The notes under the pieces: model-generated
Seen by the model: only the letters and a program-made list of their open reading frames with translations
Databases searched by the model: none
Told to the model about the DNA's origin: nothing
Made by a program: the position numbers and the translations under genes
NCBI RefSeq assembly: GCF_023896955.1
Contig: NZ_JAMHIW010000021.1
Coordinates: 46,600-110,599 of the forward strand
Origin: Micromonospora sp. RHAY321
GTDB lineage: Bacteria > Actinomycetota > Actinomycetes > Mycobacteriales > Micromonosporaceae
Reading direction: 5' to 3'
Length of the DNA stretch: 64,000 nucleotides
Shown: positions 34,117-42,640 of the stretch, in pieces
How the letters are laid out: each line of letters starts with the position of its first letter
Numbering within the stretch: the stretch's first letter is position 1

Positions 34117-35450
34117 CGAAGCGGCGCGACGAGATCGCGATCATCGGTGCCGGCCTGGCCGGTTGCCTGGCGGCCTGTTTCCTGGCCCGCCGCGGTTACC
34201 CGGTGGCTCTCTACGAGCGCCGGCCCGACCCGCGCACCGGCACGGCGGAGCGGGGCCGCTCCATCAACCTGGCGCTCTCCGAGCGCGGTCTGGACGCGCT
34301 GCGCCGGATCGGCCTGGCCGAGCAGGTGATGACCGACGCGCTGCCGATGCGCGGCCGGATGATCCACCCGGTCGAGGGGGAGCCGCAGTTCCAGTCGTAC
34401 AGCGCGGCCGGCGACCGGGCGATCAACTCGATCAGCCGGGGCGCGCTGAACAACGCGCTGCTGGACGCGGCGGCCGCGCTGCCCGGGGTACGGATCGTCT
34501 TCGACCACCGGCTGGTCGGGCTCGACCCGACCGACGGCGGCCTGAGCTTCGACACCCCGCAGGGTGCGGTCAGCGCCAAGGCGTCGGTGGTGCTGGGCGC
34601 CGACGGCGCGGGTTCCGCCGTGCGTGGCCAACTGCTGGAGCACGGTCTGCTGCGCGAGAGCGTGGACTTCCTCGACTACGGCTACAAGGAGCTGACGATC
34701 CCGCCGTTGGGCGGGGACTTCGCTCTGGACCCGGACGCCCTGCACATCTGGCCGCGCGGCACCTCGATGATGATCGCGTTGCCGAACCCGGACCGCTCCT
34801 TCACCTGCACGCTGTTCTGGCCCAACCAGGGCACCGGCAGCTTCGCCGCACTGGACAGCCCGGCCGCCGTCGAGCGGCACTTCGCCCAGCACTACCCGGA
34901 CGTGGTCCCGCTGGCGGCGAACCTGGTGGACGACTACCAGCACAACCCGGTGGGCGTGCTCGGCACGGTCCGCTGCACCCCCTGGCAGGTCAACGGCACC
35001 GTCGGTCTGCTCGGCGACGCGGCGCACGCCATCGTGCCGTTCTACGGCCAGGGCGCCAACTGCGCCTTCGAGGACGTGGTGGAGCTGGACCGCTGCCTGG
35101 ACGAGTGCGCCGACGACTGGTTGGCGGCCCTGCCGCTGTTCCAGCGGCGGCGGCAGGAGAACGCCGAGGCCATCGCTCAGATGGCGTTGACCAACTTCGT
35201 GGAGATGCGCGACAAGGTCACCTCTCCGGTCTTCCAGCTCGGCCGGCGGGTGGAGCACGCACTGGAACGGGCGCTGCCCGGCCGGTACGTTTCCCAGTAC
35301 GAGCTGGTGTCCTTCTCCACCACGCCGTACGCCGAGGTTCGTCGCCGGGTCCGCCGGCAGCACCGGGTGCTCGGCGCGCTCGCCGGCGGTGCCGCGCTGC
35401 TGCTGGTCGGCGCGATCGGCGCGGCGCTCAGCCGAGGGAGGCGCGCATGA
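34113..35450 (+). CDS. kmo: Kynurenine 3-monooxygenase with C-terminal hydrophobic segment
   Basis: 445-aa FAD-dependent hydroxylase making 3-hydroxykynurenine. The dinucleotide motif is IIGAGLAGCLAA (residues 9-20), then ERRPDPR..ERGRSINLALSERGL and GDAAHAIVPFYGQGANCAFEDV. KMO's C-terminal part carries a membrane-anchor-like hydrophobic stretch (VLGALAGGAALLLVGAIGAAL) followed by Arg-rich SRGRRA. Bacterial KMOs often lack this; mitochondrial KMO has it. It overlaps kynU and amnC by ATGA. Confidence 0.94.
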   Translation: MTKRRDEIAIIGAGLAGCLAACFLARRGYPVALYERRPDPRTGTAERGRSINLALSERGLDALRRIGLAEQVMTDALPMRGRMIHPVEGEPQFQSYSAAGDRAINSISRGALNNALLDAAAALPGVRIVFDHRLVGLDPTDGGLSFDTPQGAVSAKASVVLGADGAGSAVRGQLLEHGLLRESVDFLDYGYKELTIPPLGGDFALDPDALHIWPRGTSMMIALPNPDRSFTCTLFWPNQGTGSFAALDSPAAVERHFAQHYPDVVPLAANLVDDYQHNPVGVLGTVRCTPWQVNGTVGLLGDAAHAIVPFYGQGANCAFEDVVELDRCLDECADDWLAALPLFQRRRQENAEAIAQMALTNFVEMRDKVTSPVFQLGRRVEHALERALPGRYVSQYELVSFSTTPYAEVRRRVRRQHRVLGALAGGAALLLVGAIGAALSRGRRA

Positions 35451-36955
35451 CCAGCAGCTGGGATCCGCGGTTGATGGGCGGTCGGGCGCCGGCCGGGCCG
35501 GGGCGGTTGCGCAACTTCGTCGGCGGCGAGTTCGTCGACGGCGGGCCGACGTTCACCAAGGCCAGCCCGGTGACCGGCGAGCCGGTCTTCGAGGTGGTCG
35601 AGGCATCGCAGTCCACGGTGGACGACGCGGTGGCCGCCGCCCGGGCGGCGCTGCGCGGGCCGTGGGGTCGGATGGGGGAGCGGGAGCGCGCCGAGGTGCT
35701 GCGCCGCGTCGCCGACGAGTTGGAACGCCGCTTCGACGATCTGGTCACCGCCGAGGTCACCGACACCGGCAAGTCCATCGCCCAGGCCCGCACCCTGGAC
35801 ATCCCTCGCGGCGCCGCGAACTTCCGGGCCTTCGCGGAGATCGTGGCGACCGCGCCCACCGAGTCGTTCACCACGGTCACCCCGACCGGCGGTCGGGCGC
35901 TCAACTACGCGCTGCGCAAGCCGGTCGGCGTGGTCGCGGTCATCGTGCCGTGGAACCTGCCGCTGCTGCTGCTCACCTGGAAGGTGGCCCCGGCGTTGGC
36001 CTGCGGCAACGCCGTCGTCGTCAAGCCCAGCGAGGAGACGCCCGCCTCGGCGACGCTGCTCGCCGAGGTGATGGCCGCCGCCGGCGTACCGGCCGGGGTG
36101 TTCAACCTGGTGCACGGCTTCGGGCCGGACTCGGCGGGTGAGTTCCTCACCCGCCACCCGGGCGTCGACGCCATCACCTTCACCGGCGAGTCGGCCACCG
36201 GCGGCGCGATCATGCGGGCCGCCGCCGACGGGGTGAAGGCGGTGAGCTTCGAGCTGGGCGGCAAGAACGCCGGCCTGGTCTTCGCCGACGCCGACCTGGA
36301 CGCCGCGGTGGCCGGCTCGGTGCGGTCCAGCTTCACCAACGGCGGGCAGGTCTGCCTCTGCACCGAGCGCATCTACGTGCAGCGCCCGGTCTTCGAGGAG
36401 TTCACCGCGCGGCTGGCGAAGAGGGCCGGCGAGCTGGCGTACGGGTGGCCGACCGACGAGGCCACCGCCACCATGCCGCTGATCTCCCACCAGCACCGGG
36501 CGAAGGTGCTCGGCGCGTACGAGCTGGCCCGCGCCGAGGGCGCCGAGGTGCTCACCGGCGGCGGCACGCCCACCTTCTCCGACGCCCGCGACGGCGGGTC
36601 GTACGTGCAGCCCACGGTGCTCACCGGGTTGGGCCCGGACGCCCGCACCAACCGCGAGGAGATCTTCGGCCCGGTGGTGCACGTGGCACCGTTCGACACC
36701 GAGGACGAGGCGTACGCCCTGGCGAACGGCACCGAGTACGGCCTCGCGGCGACGGTGTGGACCCGGGACGTGGGCCGCGCGCACCGGGCCGGGGCACGGC
36801 TGGACGCCGGCATCGTCTGGGTCAACACGTGGTTCCTGCGCGACCTGCGCACCCCCTTCGGCGGGGTGAAGGCGTCCGGGATCGGTCGCGAGGGCGGCGT
36901 GCACTCGCTGAACTTCTACTCCGAACTCACCAACGTCTGCGTGGACCTGTCGTGA
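35447..36955 (+). CDS. amnC: 2-aminomuconate-6-semialdehyde dehydrogenase
   Basis: 502-aa NAD-dependent aldehyde dehydrogenase. VPWNLPLLLLTWKVAPALACGNAVVVKPSEETP is the coenzyme fold, FELGGKNAG contains the catalytic Glu, and the catalytic Cys lies in NGGQVCLCTERIYVQ. In context it oxidises 2-aminomuconate semialdehyde, produced by decarboxylation of ACMS, to 2-aminomuconate. Substrate is assigned from operon context: the family is broad. ATG 35447 overlaps the kmo stop. Confidence 0.9.
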   Translation: MTSSWDPRLMGGRAPAGPGRLRNFVGGEFVDGGPTFTKASPVTGEPVFEVVEASQSTVDDAVAAARAALRGPWGRMGERERAEVLRRVADELERRFDDLVTAEVTDTGKSIAQARTLDIPRGAANFRAFAEIVATAPTESFTTVTPTGGRALNYALRKPVGVVAVIVPWNLPLLLLTWKVAPALACGNAVVVKPSEETPASATLLAEVMAAAGVPAGVFNLVHGFGPDSAGEFLTRHPGVDAITFTGESATGGAIMRAAADGVKAVSFELGGKNAGLVFADADLDAAVAGSVRSSFTNGGQVCLCTERIYVQRPVFEEFTARLAKRAGELAYGWPTDEATATMPLISHQHRAKVLGAYELARAEGAEVLTGGGTPTFSDARDGGSYVQPTVLTGLGPDARTNREEIFGPVVHVAPFDTEDEAYALANGTEYGLAATVWTRDVGRAHRAGARLDAGIVWVNTWFLRDLRTPFGGVKASGIGREGGVHSLNFYSELTNVCVDLS

Positions 36956-36975
36956 GCCGTAGCGAGGGAGCCGGT

Positions 36976-37773
36976 ATGGAAGCTGACATCGAGGCCGCCA
37001 ACCGGGAACTGGCCGACGCGCGCAGCACCGGCAAGCCGTGCCCGCCGCTGCGCGGCCGGTTGCTGCCGGAGTCCGACGTCGAGTCCGCGTACCGCGTGCA
37101 GCAGCTCCAGACGCGGGCCTGGCAGGGCCGCGGCGAGCGCCGGGTCGGCGCGAAGATCGGGCTGACCTCCCGGGCGGTGCAGGAGACCTTCGGGGTGTTC
37201 CAGCCGGACTTCGGCATGCTGACCGACGCGATGGCCGTCGGCGACGGGGTCGAGGTGGAGATCGACCGGCTGCTCCAGCCGCGGGTCGAGGCGGAGATCG
37301 CGTTCGTGCTCGCCAAGGACCTGCCGGACCCGCAGATCACCACGGTCGACCTGATCCGCGCCGTGGACCACCTGCTGCCCGCCATCGAGATCGTCGATTC
37401 GAGGATCGCGGCCTGGGACATCTCCATCGTGGACACCGTCGCCGACAACGCCTCCAGCGGGCTCTTCGTGCTCGGCACGTCACCGCGCCGGCTCGCCGAC
37501 GTCGACCTGCGGCTCTGCGGGATGGTGCTGGAGCACGCCGGTGAGCCGGTGTCGGTGGGGGCCGGCGCGGCCTGCCTGGGCAACCCGCTGCACGCCCTGC
37601 AGTGGCTGGCCGGCACCCTCGCTCGCGCCGGTGACCCGCTGCGCGCCGGCGACGTGGTGCTCTCCGGGGCGCTCGGCCCGATGGTGCCGGTCACCCCCGG
37701 CGGCGCGTACGAGGCGCGGATCTCCGGGCTCGGCTCGGTGCGGACCTGCTTCGGAAAGGACGGCGGCCAGTGA
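36976..37773 (+). CDS. amnF: 2-oxopent-4-enoate (2-keto-4-pentenoate) hydratase
   Basis: 265 aa of the MhpD/DmpE family in the fumarylacetoacetate-hydrolase-like fold. KIGLTSRAVQETFGVFQPDFG, then LQPRVEAEIAFVLAKDL with the metal-binding Glu residues, DSRIAAWDISIVDTVADNASSG and LSGALGPMVPVTPG are hydratase motifs. It adds water to 2-oxopent-4-enoate to give 4-hydroxy-2-oxovalerate. ATG 36976 follows GAGGGAG. An in-frame GTG at 36952 overlaps the amnC stop but lacks its own site. The homologous decarboxylase is at 39766. Confidence 0.88.
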   Translation: MEADIEAANRELADARSTGKPCPPLRGRLLPESDVESAYRVQQLQTRAWQGRGERRVGAKIGLTSRAVQETFGVFQPDFGMLTDAMAVGDGVEVEIDRLLQPRVEAEIAFVLAKDLPDPQITTVDLIRAVDHLLPAIEIVDSRIAAWDISIVDTVADNASSGLFVLGTSPRRLADVDLRLCGMVLEHAGEPVSVGAGAACLGNPLHALQWLAGTLARAGDPLRAGDVVLSGALGPMVPVTPGGAYEARISGLGSVRTCFGKDGGQ

Positions 37774-38699
37774 CGACCGGTGTGGCGGTGCTCGGTTCCG
37801 GCAACATCGGCACCGACCTGATGATCAAGGTCCTGCGGCTCAGCGACAGCCTGCGGATGGTCGCGATGGCCGGCATCGACCCGGCCTCCGACGGCCTGGC
37901 GCGGGCCCGCAGGCTCGGCGTGGCCACCACCGCGGACGGCGTGGACGGGCTGGTCGCGATGCCCGAGTTCGCCGACGTCGAGCTGGTCTTCGACGCCACC
38001 TCGGCCGGCGCGCACCGCCGCCACGACGAGGTGCTGCGCGCGCACGGCCGAACCGTCGTCGACCTGACCCCGGCCGCGCTCGGCCCGTACGTGGTGCCGC
38101 CGGTCAACCTGGACGAGCACCTGCACGAGCCGAACGTGAACATGGTGACCTGCGGCGGCCAGGCCACGGTGCCGATCGTCGCCGCGGTGCGCCGGGTCAC
38201 CCCGGTGGCGTACGGGGAGATCGTCGCGTCGATCGCGTCCCGCTCGGCCGGCCCGGGCACCCGCGCCAACATCGACGAGTTCACCGAGACCACGGCCCGG
38301 GCCATCGAGGTGGTCGGCGGTGCCGAACGGGGCAAGGCGATCATCGTGCTGAACCCGGCGGACCCACCGCTGCTGATGCGCGACACCGTCTACTGCCTCT
38401 GCCCGGACGCCGACGCCGACACCGCCGCCATCGCCGCCTCGGTGGCGGACATGGTGGCGACGGTGCAGGAGTACGTCCCCGGCTACCGGCTCAAGCAGGA
38501 CGTGCAGTTCGACCGGGTGCAGGCGTACGTGCCGACGCTGGGGCGGCAGCTCACCGCGCTGCAGGTGTCGGTCTTCCTGGAGGTCTCCGGTGCCGGGCAC
38601 TACCTGCCGGCGTACGCCGGGAACCTGGACATCATGACGTCGGCCGCGCTGCGCACCGCGGAGCGGCTGGTCGCGCTGCGCGAGGTGATCGCCCGATGA
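37770..38699 (+). CDS. mhpF: Acetaldehyde dehydrogenase (acylating)
   Basis: 309 aa. The N-terminal NAD-binding fold is AVLGSGNIGTDLM, the catalytic Cys lies in NMVTCGGQATVPIVAA (about 130), and C-terminal motifs include YLPAYAGNLDIMTSAA. It converts acetaldehyde plus CoA to acetyl-CoA, channelled from the aldolase that follows; these two form a stable complex in characterised meta-cleavage pathways. Its GTG overlaps the hydratase stop, and its own stop overlaps the aldolase ATG. Confidence 0.93.
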   Translation: MTTGVAVLGSGNIGTDLMIKVLRLSDSLRMVAMAGIDPASDGLARARRLGVATTADGVDGLVAMPEFADVELVFDATSAGAHRRHDEVLRAHGRTVVDLTPAALGPYVVPPVNLDEHLHEPNVNMVTCGGQATVPIVAAVRRVTPVAYGEIVASIASRSAGPGTRANIDEFTETTARAIEVVGGAERGKAIIVLNPADPPLLMRDTVYCLCPDADADTAAIAASVADMVATVQEYVPGYRLKQDVQFDRVQAYVPTLGRQLTALQVSVFLEVSGAGHYLPAYAGNLDIMTSAALRTAERLVALREVIAR

Positions 38700-39769
38700 C
38701 TGACCTGTACATCCAGGACGTGACGTTGCGCGACGGCATGCACGCCATCGCCCACCGCTACACCGTCGAGCAGGTGCGCACGATTGCCGCCGCGCTGGAC
38801 GCCGCCGGGGTGGCCGCGATCGAGGTGGCGCACGGCGACGGGCTTGCCGGTTCCAGCGTCAACTACGGCCACGGTGCCGCGAGCGACGCCGAGTGGATCT
38901 CCGCAGCGGCCGAGGTGCTGACCTCGGCGAAGCTGACCACCCTGCTGCTGCCGGGCATCGGCACCATCGCCGACCTGAGGGCGGCGAAGGCGCTCGGGGT
39001 GACCAGCGTCCGGATCGCCACCCACTGCACGGAGGCGGACATCTCCGCCCAGCACATCACCTGGGCGCGCGAGAACGGCATGGACGTCGCCGGGTTCCTG
39101 ATGATGTCGCACATGAACGATCCCGCCGGGCTCGCCGGGCAGGCCAAGCTCATGGAGTCGTACGGGGCGCACTGCGTCTACGTCACCGACTCCGGTGGCC
39201 GGCTGCTGATGTCCGACGTGGCGCAGCGGGTCGACGCGTACCGGCAGGTGCTGGCGCCGGAGACGCAGATCGGCATCCACGCCCACCACAACCTGTCGCT
39301 CGGCGTGGCCAACAGCGTGTTGGCTGTCGAGCACGGCCGGGTCACCGGGTCCGCCCCGGCGGGCCCGGACGCGCCCCACGGCCGGACGGTGCGGGTGGAC
39401 GCCTCACTGGCCGGCATGGGCGCCGGGGCCGGCAACGCGCCGTTGGAGGTCTTCGTCGCGGTGGCCGAGCTGCACGGCTGGAAACACGGCTGCGACGTGT
39501 TCGCGCTGATGGACGCCGCCGACGACCTGGTCCGCCCACTGCAGGACCGGCCCGTCCAGGTCGACCGGGAGACGCTCTCGCTGGGGTACGCGGGGGTCTA
39601 CTCCAGCTTCCTGCGACACGCCGAACGGGCCTCGGCCCGCTACGGGGTGGACGTGCGCTCGATCCTGGTCGAGCTGGGCCGTCGCCGGATGGTCGGCGGC
39701 CAGGAGGACATGATCGTCGACGTGGCGTTGGACCTGGCCGGTCAGCGCGAGGAGGAGATCGCTCAATGA
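38696..39769 (+). CDS. mhpE: 4-hydroxy-2-oxovalerate aldolase with an extra loop
   Basis: 357 aa, TIM-barrel aldolase that splits 4-hydroxy-2-oxovalerate to pyruvate and acetaldehyde. QDVTLRDGMHAIAHRY (catalytic His and metal Asp), HAHHNLSLGVANSV (metal-binding His pair), VDASLAGMGAGAGNAPLEVF and the C-terminal gating helices are present. Compared with canonical MhpE, about 16 residues (TGSAPAGPDAPHGRTVR region) are inserted between NSVLAVEHG and VDASLAG. The frame is uninterrupted, so it is a genuine insertion and not an error. Confidence 0.93.
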   Translation: MTDLYIQDVTLRDGMHAIAHRYTVEQVRTIAAALDAAGVAAIEVAHGDGLAGSSVNYGHGAASDAEWISAAAEVLTSAKLTTLLLPGIGTIADLRAAKALGVTSVRIATHCTEADISAQHITWARENGMDVAGFLMMSHMNDPAGLAGQAKLMESYGAHCVYVTDSGGRLLMSDVAQRVDAYRQVLAPETQIGIHAHHNLSLGVANSVLAVEHGRVTGSAPAGPDAPHGRTVRVDASLAGMGAGAGNAPLEVFVAVAELHGWKHGCDVFALMDAADDLVRPLQDRPVQVDRETLSLGYAGVYSSFLRHAERASARYGVDVRSILVELGRRRMVGGQEDMIVDVALDLAGQREEEIAQ

Positions 39770-40539
39770 TCGGCGTGGACACCGTGGGCGTCGCCGCGAA
39801 GCTCGGTGCGGCGGCGGACAACGCCACCGCCATCGCGCAGCTCGCCGACGAGGTGGGGCTGGACGTGCCGACCGCGTACGGCGTGCAGGCCGCGCTGGTG
39901 CAGCGCCGGCTGGACCGTGGCGAACGGTTGGTCGGGCTGAAGATGGGCCTGACCAGCAGGGCGAAGATGGCCCAGGTCGGCGTGGACGAGGTGATCTGGG
40001 GGCGGCTCACCGACGTGATGCGGGTTCCCGACGGCGGCACCGTCGACCCGGCCGCGTACATCCACCCCCGGGTCGAGCCGGAGGTGGCATTCCTGCTGGA
40101 CCGGCTGCCCGAACCGGGTGAGCCGGTCGGCGACTTCGCCACGGCGGTTCGAGCTGTCGCCCCGGCCATCGAGTTGATCGACTCCCGGTACGCCGACTTC
40201 CGTTTCTCGCTGCCGGACGTGATCGCCGACAACACGTCGGCCGCCGCGTTCGTGATCGGGCCGTGGTCGCCGGTGCCGGCAGGTCTGGACAACCTGGGCG
40301 TGCTGCTGGAGGTGGACGGGCGGGTGGTCCAGGTCGGCTCGACGGCGGCGATCCTCGGCGATCCGCGTCGAGCCCTGGACGAGGGCATCCGGCTGGCCGG
40401 CCGGCACGGGGTGCGGCTGGAGTCCGGCTGGGTCTTCCTCGCCGGCGCCGCCACCGCCGCGGTGCCGCTGCGTCCGGGCGCGCACGTGCGGGCCGTGGTG
40501 GAGAAGCTCGGCACCGCGTCGCTGAAGGCGTCGGCATGA
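39766..40539 (+). CDS. amnE: 2-oxo-3-hexenedioate (4-oxalocrotonate) decarboxylase
   Basis: 257 aa, paralogue of the 36976 hydratase. KMGLTSRAKMAQVGVDEVIWGRLTDVM, then HPRVEPEVAFLLDRL (metal Glu pair), ELIDSRYADFRFSLPDVIADNTSAAAFV and GWVFLAGAATAAVPLRPG match DmpH/AmnE. It decarboxylates the product of 2-aminomuconate deamination to 2-oxopent-4-enoate. It is coupled to its neighbours by ATGA at both ends. Decarboxylase versus hydratase is assigned from the DmpH-like IWGRLTD region and pathway need. Confidence 0.88.
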   Translation: MIGVDTVGVAAKLGAAADNATAIAQLADEVGLDVPTAYGVQAALVQRRLDRGERLVGLKMGLTSRAKMAQVGVDEVIWGRLTDVMRVPDGGTVDPAAYIHPRVEPEVAFLLDRLPEPGEPVGDFATAVRAVAPAIELIDSRYADFRFSLPDVIADNTSAAAFVIGPWSPVPAGLDNLGVLLEVDGRVVQVGSTAAILGDPRRALDEGIRLAGRHGVRLESGWVFLAGAATAAVPLRPGAHVRAVVEKLGTASLKASA

Positions 40540-40964
40540 GCGGCGGCGCGCGGGTGGTGGCCGGCAAGGCCGTCCCGCGCGGGGCGTTCCCGCACGTCAA
40601 GGTGGCCGGCGGGTTCGTCTTCGTGTCGGGTACGTCGTCGCGCCGGCCGGACAACAGCTTCGCCGGCGTCTCGGTCGACGAGTTCGGCACGACCGACCTG
40701 GACATCCGGGTGCAGACACGGGCCGTCATCGAGAACATCCGGGACCTGCTGCGCTCGGTCGGCGCCGACCTGACCGACCTCGTCCAGGTGACGTCGTACC
40801 TGGTCAACATGAATGACTTCGGTGGTTACAACGAGGTGTGGGCGGAGTTCTTCGACGCGTCCGGGCCGACCCGCACGACGGTGGCCGTGCACCAGTTGCC
40901 GCACCCGCACCTGCTCATCGAGATCCAGGCAGTGGCCCTTCTTCCCTCGGGAGGTCAGTCGTGA
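40536..40964 (+). CDS. amnD: 2-aminomuconate deaminase (RidA family)
   Basis: 142 aa, single YjgF/RidA (UK114) domain: AFPHVKVAGGFVFVSGTSSRRPDN, then QTRAVIENIRDLLRSVGADLTDLVQVTSYLVNM, and TVAVHQLPHPHLLIEIQAVA, where the Arg and Glu of the RidA pocket are expected. In this position it deaminates 2-aminomuconate. RidA proteins also act on other imines, so the substrate rests on context. It is coupled by ATGA and GTGA. Confidence 0.87.
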   Translation: MSGGARVVAGKAVPRGAFPHVKVAGGFVFVSGTSSRRPDNSFAGVSVDEFGTTDLDIRVQTRAVIENIRDLLRSVGADLTDLVQVTSYLVNMNDFGGYNEVWAEFFDASGPTRTTVAVHQLPHPHLLIEIQAVALLPSGGQS

Positions 40965-41485
40965 GTGAGATTGCCGAGCCGTTCAGTTTTCCGGGATGGA
41001 TCGCGGACAACCAGCACCTGCTGAAGCCGCCCGTCGGCAACAAGGAGATGTTCCCCGGCGGGGACGACTTCATCGTGATGGTGGTGGGCGGTCCCAACCA
41101 GCGCACCGACTTCCACGTCGACCCGTACGAGGAGTTCTTCTACCAGGTCAAGGGCAACATGCACATCAACCTGATGACCCCGGATGGGCCGCGTACGGTG
41201 CACGTGCGCGAGGGTCAGATGTGGATGCTGCCGCGTAACACCCCGCACTCGCCGCAGCGGCCGGAGGCCGGCTCGATCGGTGTGGTGGTGGAGCGGGTCC
41301 GCGAGGAGGGCACCCTGGAGACGTTCCAGTGGTACTGCCCGGAGTGTGGGCACAAGGTGCACGAGGTGGAGTTGCAGGTCCGGGACATCGCCGCCGACCT
41401 GCCGCCGGTGTTCCAGGCGTTCTACGCCGACGAGGCGGCGCGTACCTGCGCCAACTGCGGCACCCTGCACCCGGGTAAGGGCTGA
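40961..41485 (+). CDS. nbaC: 3-hydroxyanthranilate 3,4-dioxygenase
   Basis: 174-aa cupin that opens 3-hydroxyanthranilate to 2-amino-3-carboxymuconate semialdehyde (ACMS). Fe ligands are His52 and Glu58 in DFHVDPYEEFFYQ and His96 in NTPHSPQRP. The second rubredoxin-like metal site (Cys126, Cys129, Cys163, Cys166) is complete, as in bacterial enzymes. GGGAGG lies just before GTG 40961. The GTG overlaps the previous stop. Confidence 0.95.
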   Translation: MSEIAEPFSFPGWIADNQHLLKPPVGNKEMFPGGDDFIVMVVGGPNQRTDFHVDPYEEFFYQVKGNMHINLMTPDGPRTVHVREGQMWMLPRNTPHSPQRPEAGSIGVVVERVREEGTLETFQWYCPECGHKVHEVELQVRDIAADLPPVFQAFYADEAARTCANCGTLHPGKG

Positions 41486-42486
41486 TGCCTCCAGGTGTGG
41501 TCGACGTGCACACGCATGTCGTACCGAAGGGATGGCCGGATCTCGGCGCCGCGTGCGGCGGGTCCGACTGGCCGTGGCTGCGGGTCGACTCCGAGAGAGC
41601 CGCAATGATCATGGTGGGGGAGACCGAGTTCCGCCCGGTCGGCGCCGAGTGCTGGGACGCCCCGACGCGCCTGGCCGACATGGACGCCGACGGCGTGGCC
41701 GTGCAGGTGGTCTCCCCGACCCCGGTCTTCTTCAGCTACGACCGCCCCGCCGACCAGGCGGTGAAGGTCGCCCGTATCTTCAACGACCTGACCCTGGAGG
41801 TCACCGCTGCCGGTGGTGACCGGCTGGTGCCGTTCTGCCAGGTGCCGTTGCAGGACCCGGACGCCGCCTGCGCCGAGCTGGACCGCTGCCTGGCCGCCGG
41901 GCACGTCGGCGTGGAGATCGGCAACCACGTCGGCGACCGGGACCTCGACGACGCCGGCGTGGTCACCTTCCTCCAGCACTGCGCCCAGGTGGGTGCGCCG
42001 GTGTTCGTCCACCCGTGGGACATGCCGGGCGGCCCCCGGCTGGCCCGCTGGATGGCCCGCTGGCTCACCGGGATGCCCGCCGAGACGCACCTCTCGGTGC
42101 TGGCCATGATCCTCGGAGGGGTCTTCGACCGGGTGCCCGAGACACTGCGGATCTGCTTCGCGCACGGCGGCGGCAGCTTCCCGTTCTGGCTCGGCCGCGC
42201 CGACAACGCCTGGCACCGCCGTGGCGACCTGGTGCGTGGCGCGTCAGTCGGCCCGCCCAGCAGCTACGTCGACCGGTTCAGCGTCGACTCGGTGGTCTTC
42301 GCGCCGCCCGCGCTGCGGCTGCTGGTCGACACCATGGGGGCCGACCGGGTGCTGGTCGGAAGCGACTACCCGTACCCCCTCGGTGAGCGGCCCGCCGGCG
42401 CGGTCGTCCACGCGGCCGACTTCCTCACCGCCGACCAGCGCGACAAGCTCCTCTCCGCCAACGCCCTGCGCTTCCTGCACGGCTGA
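41485..42486 (+). CDS. nbaD: 2-amino-3-carboxymuconate-6-semialdehyde decarboxylase (ACMSD)
   Basis: 333 aa amidohydrolase-fold decarboxylase. Zinc ligands are His9 and His11 in VDVHTHVVPK, a His in FVHPWDM and an Asp in VGSDYPYPLG; CFAHGGGSFPFWLGR is typical of ACMSD. It diverts ACMS from spontaneous quinolinate formation, so this operon is catabolic, not NAD-forming. Its ATG overlaps the previous stop by 1 nt, completing the coupled chain from kmo onward. Confidence 0.94.
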   Translation: MPPGVVDVHTHVVPKGWPDLGAACGGSDWPWLRVDSERAAMIMVGETEFRPVGAECWDAPTRLADMDADGVAVQVVSPTPVFFSYDRPADQAVKVARIFNDLTLEVTAAGGDRLVPFCQVPLQDPDAACAELDRCLAAGHVGVEIGNHVGDRDLDDAGVVTFLQHCAQVGAPVFVHPWDMPGGPRLARWMARWLTGMPAETHLSVLAMILGGVFDRVPETLRICFAHGGGSFPFWLGRADNAWHRRGDLVRGASVGPPSSYVDRFSVDSVVFAPPALRLLVDTMGADRVLVGSDYPYPLGERPAGAVVHAADFLTADQRDKLLSANALRFLHG

Positions 42487-42628
42487 CCGCAGCCGGCCCG
42501 CTGGTCCGTCGGCGTTCCGCCCACCGCCGGTGACGGCCTGTCCGCGGTCCGACCGGGGTGGGGCAACAGGAGGCGGGACCGTTACCGATCGTCGGCGCGT
42601 GACGAGTGCACCGCGGGCCGACGGCCGG

Positions 42629-42634
42629 CAGGAT
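42629..42634 (+). promoter_or_regulatory. -10 box CAGGAT for the leaderless amidase gene
   Basis: CGGCAGGAT, then 6 nt and ATG 42641. This separates the amidase from the kyn operon, whose last stop is 154 nt upstream. Confidence 0.45.
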
Positions 42635-42640
42635 GACGGG

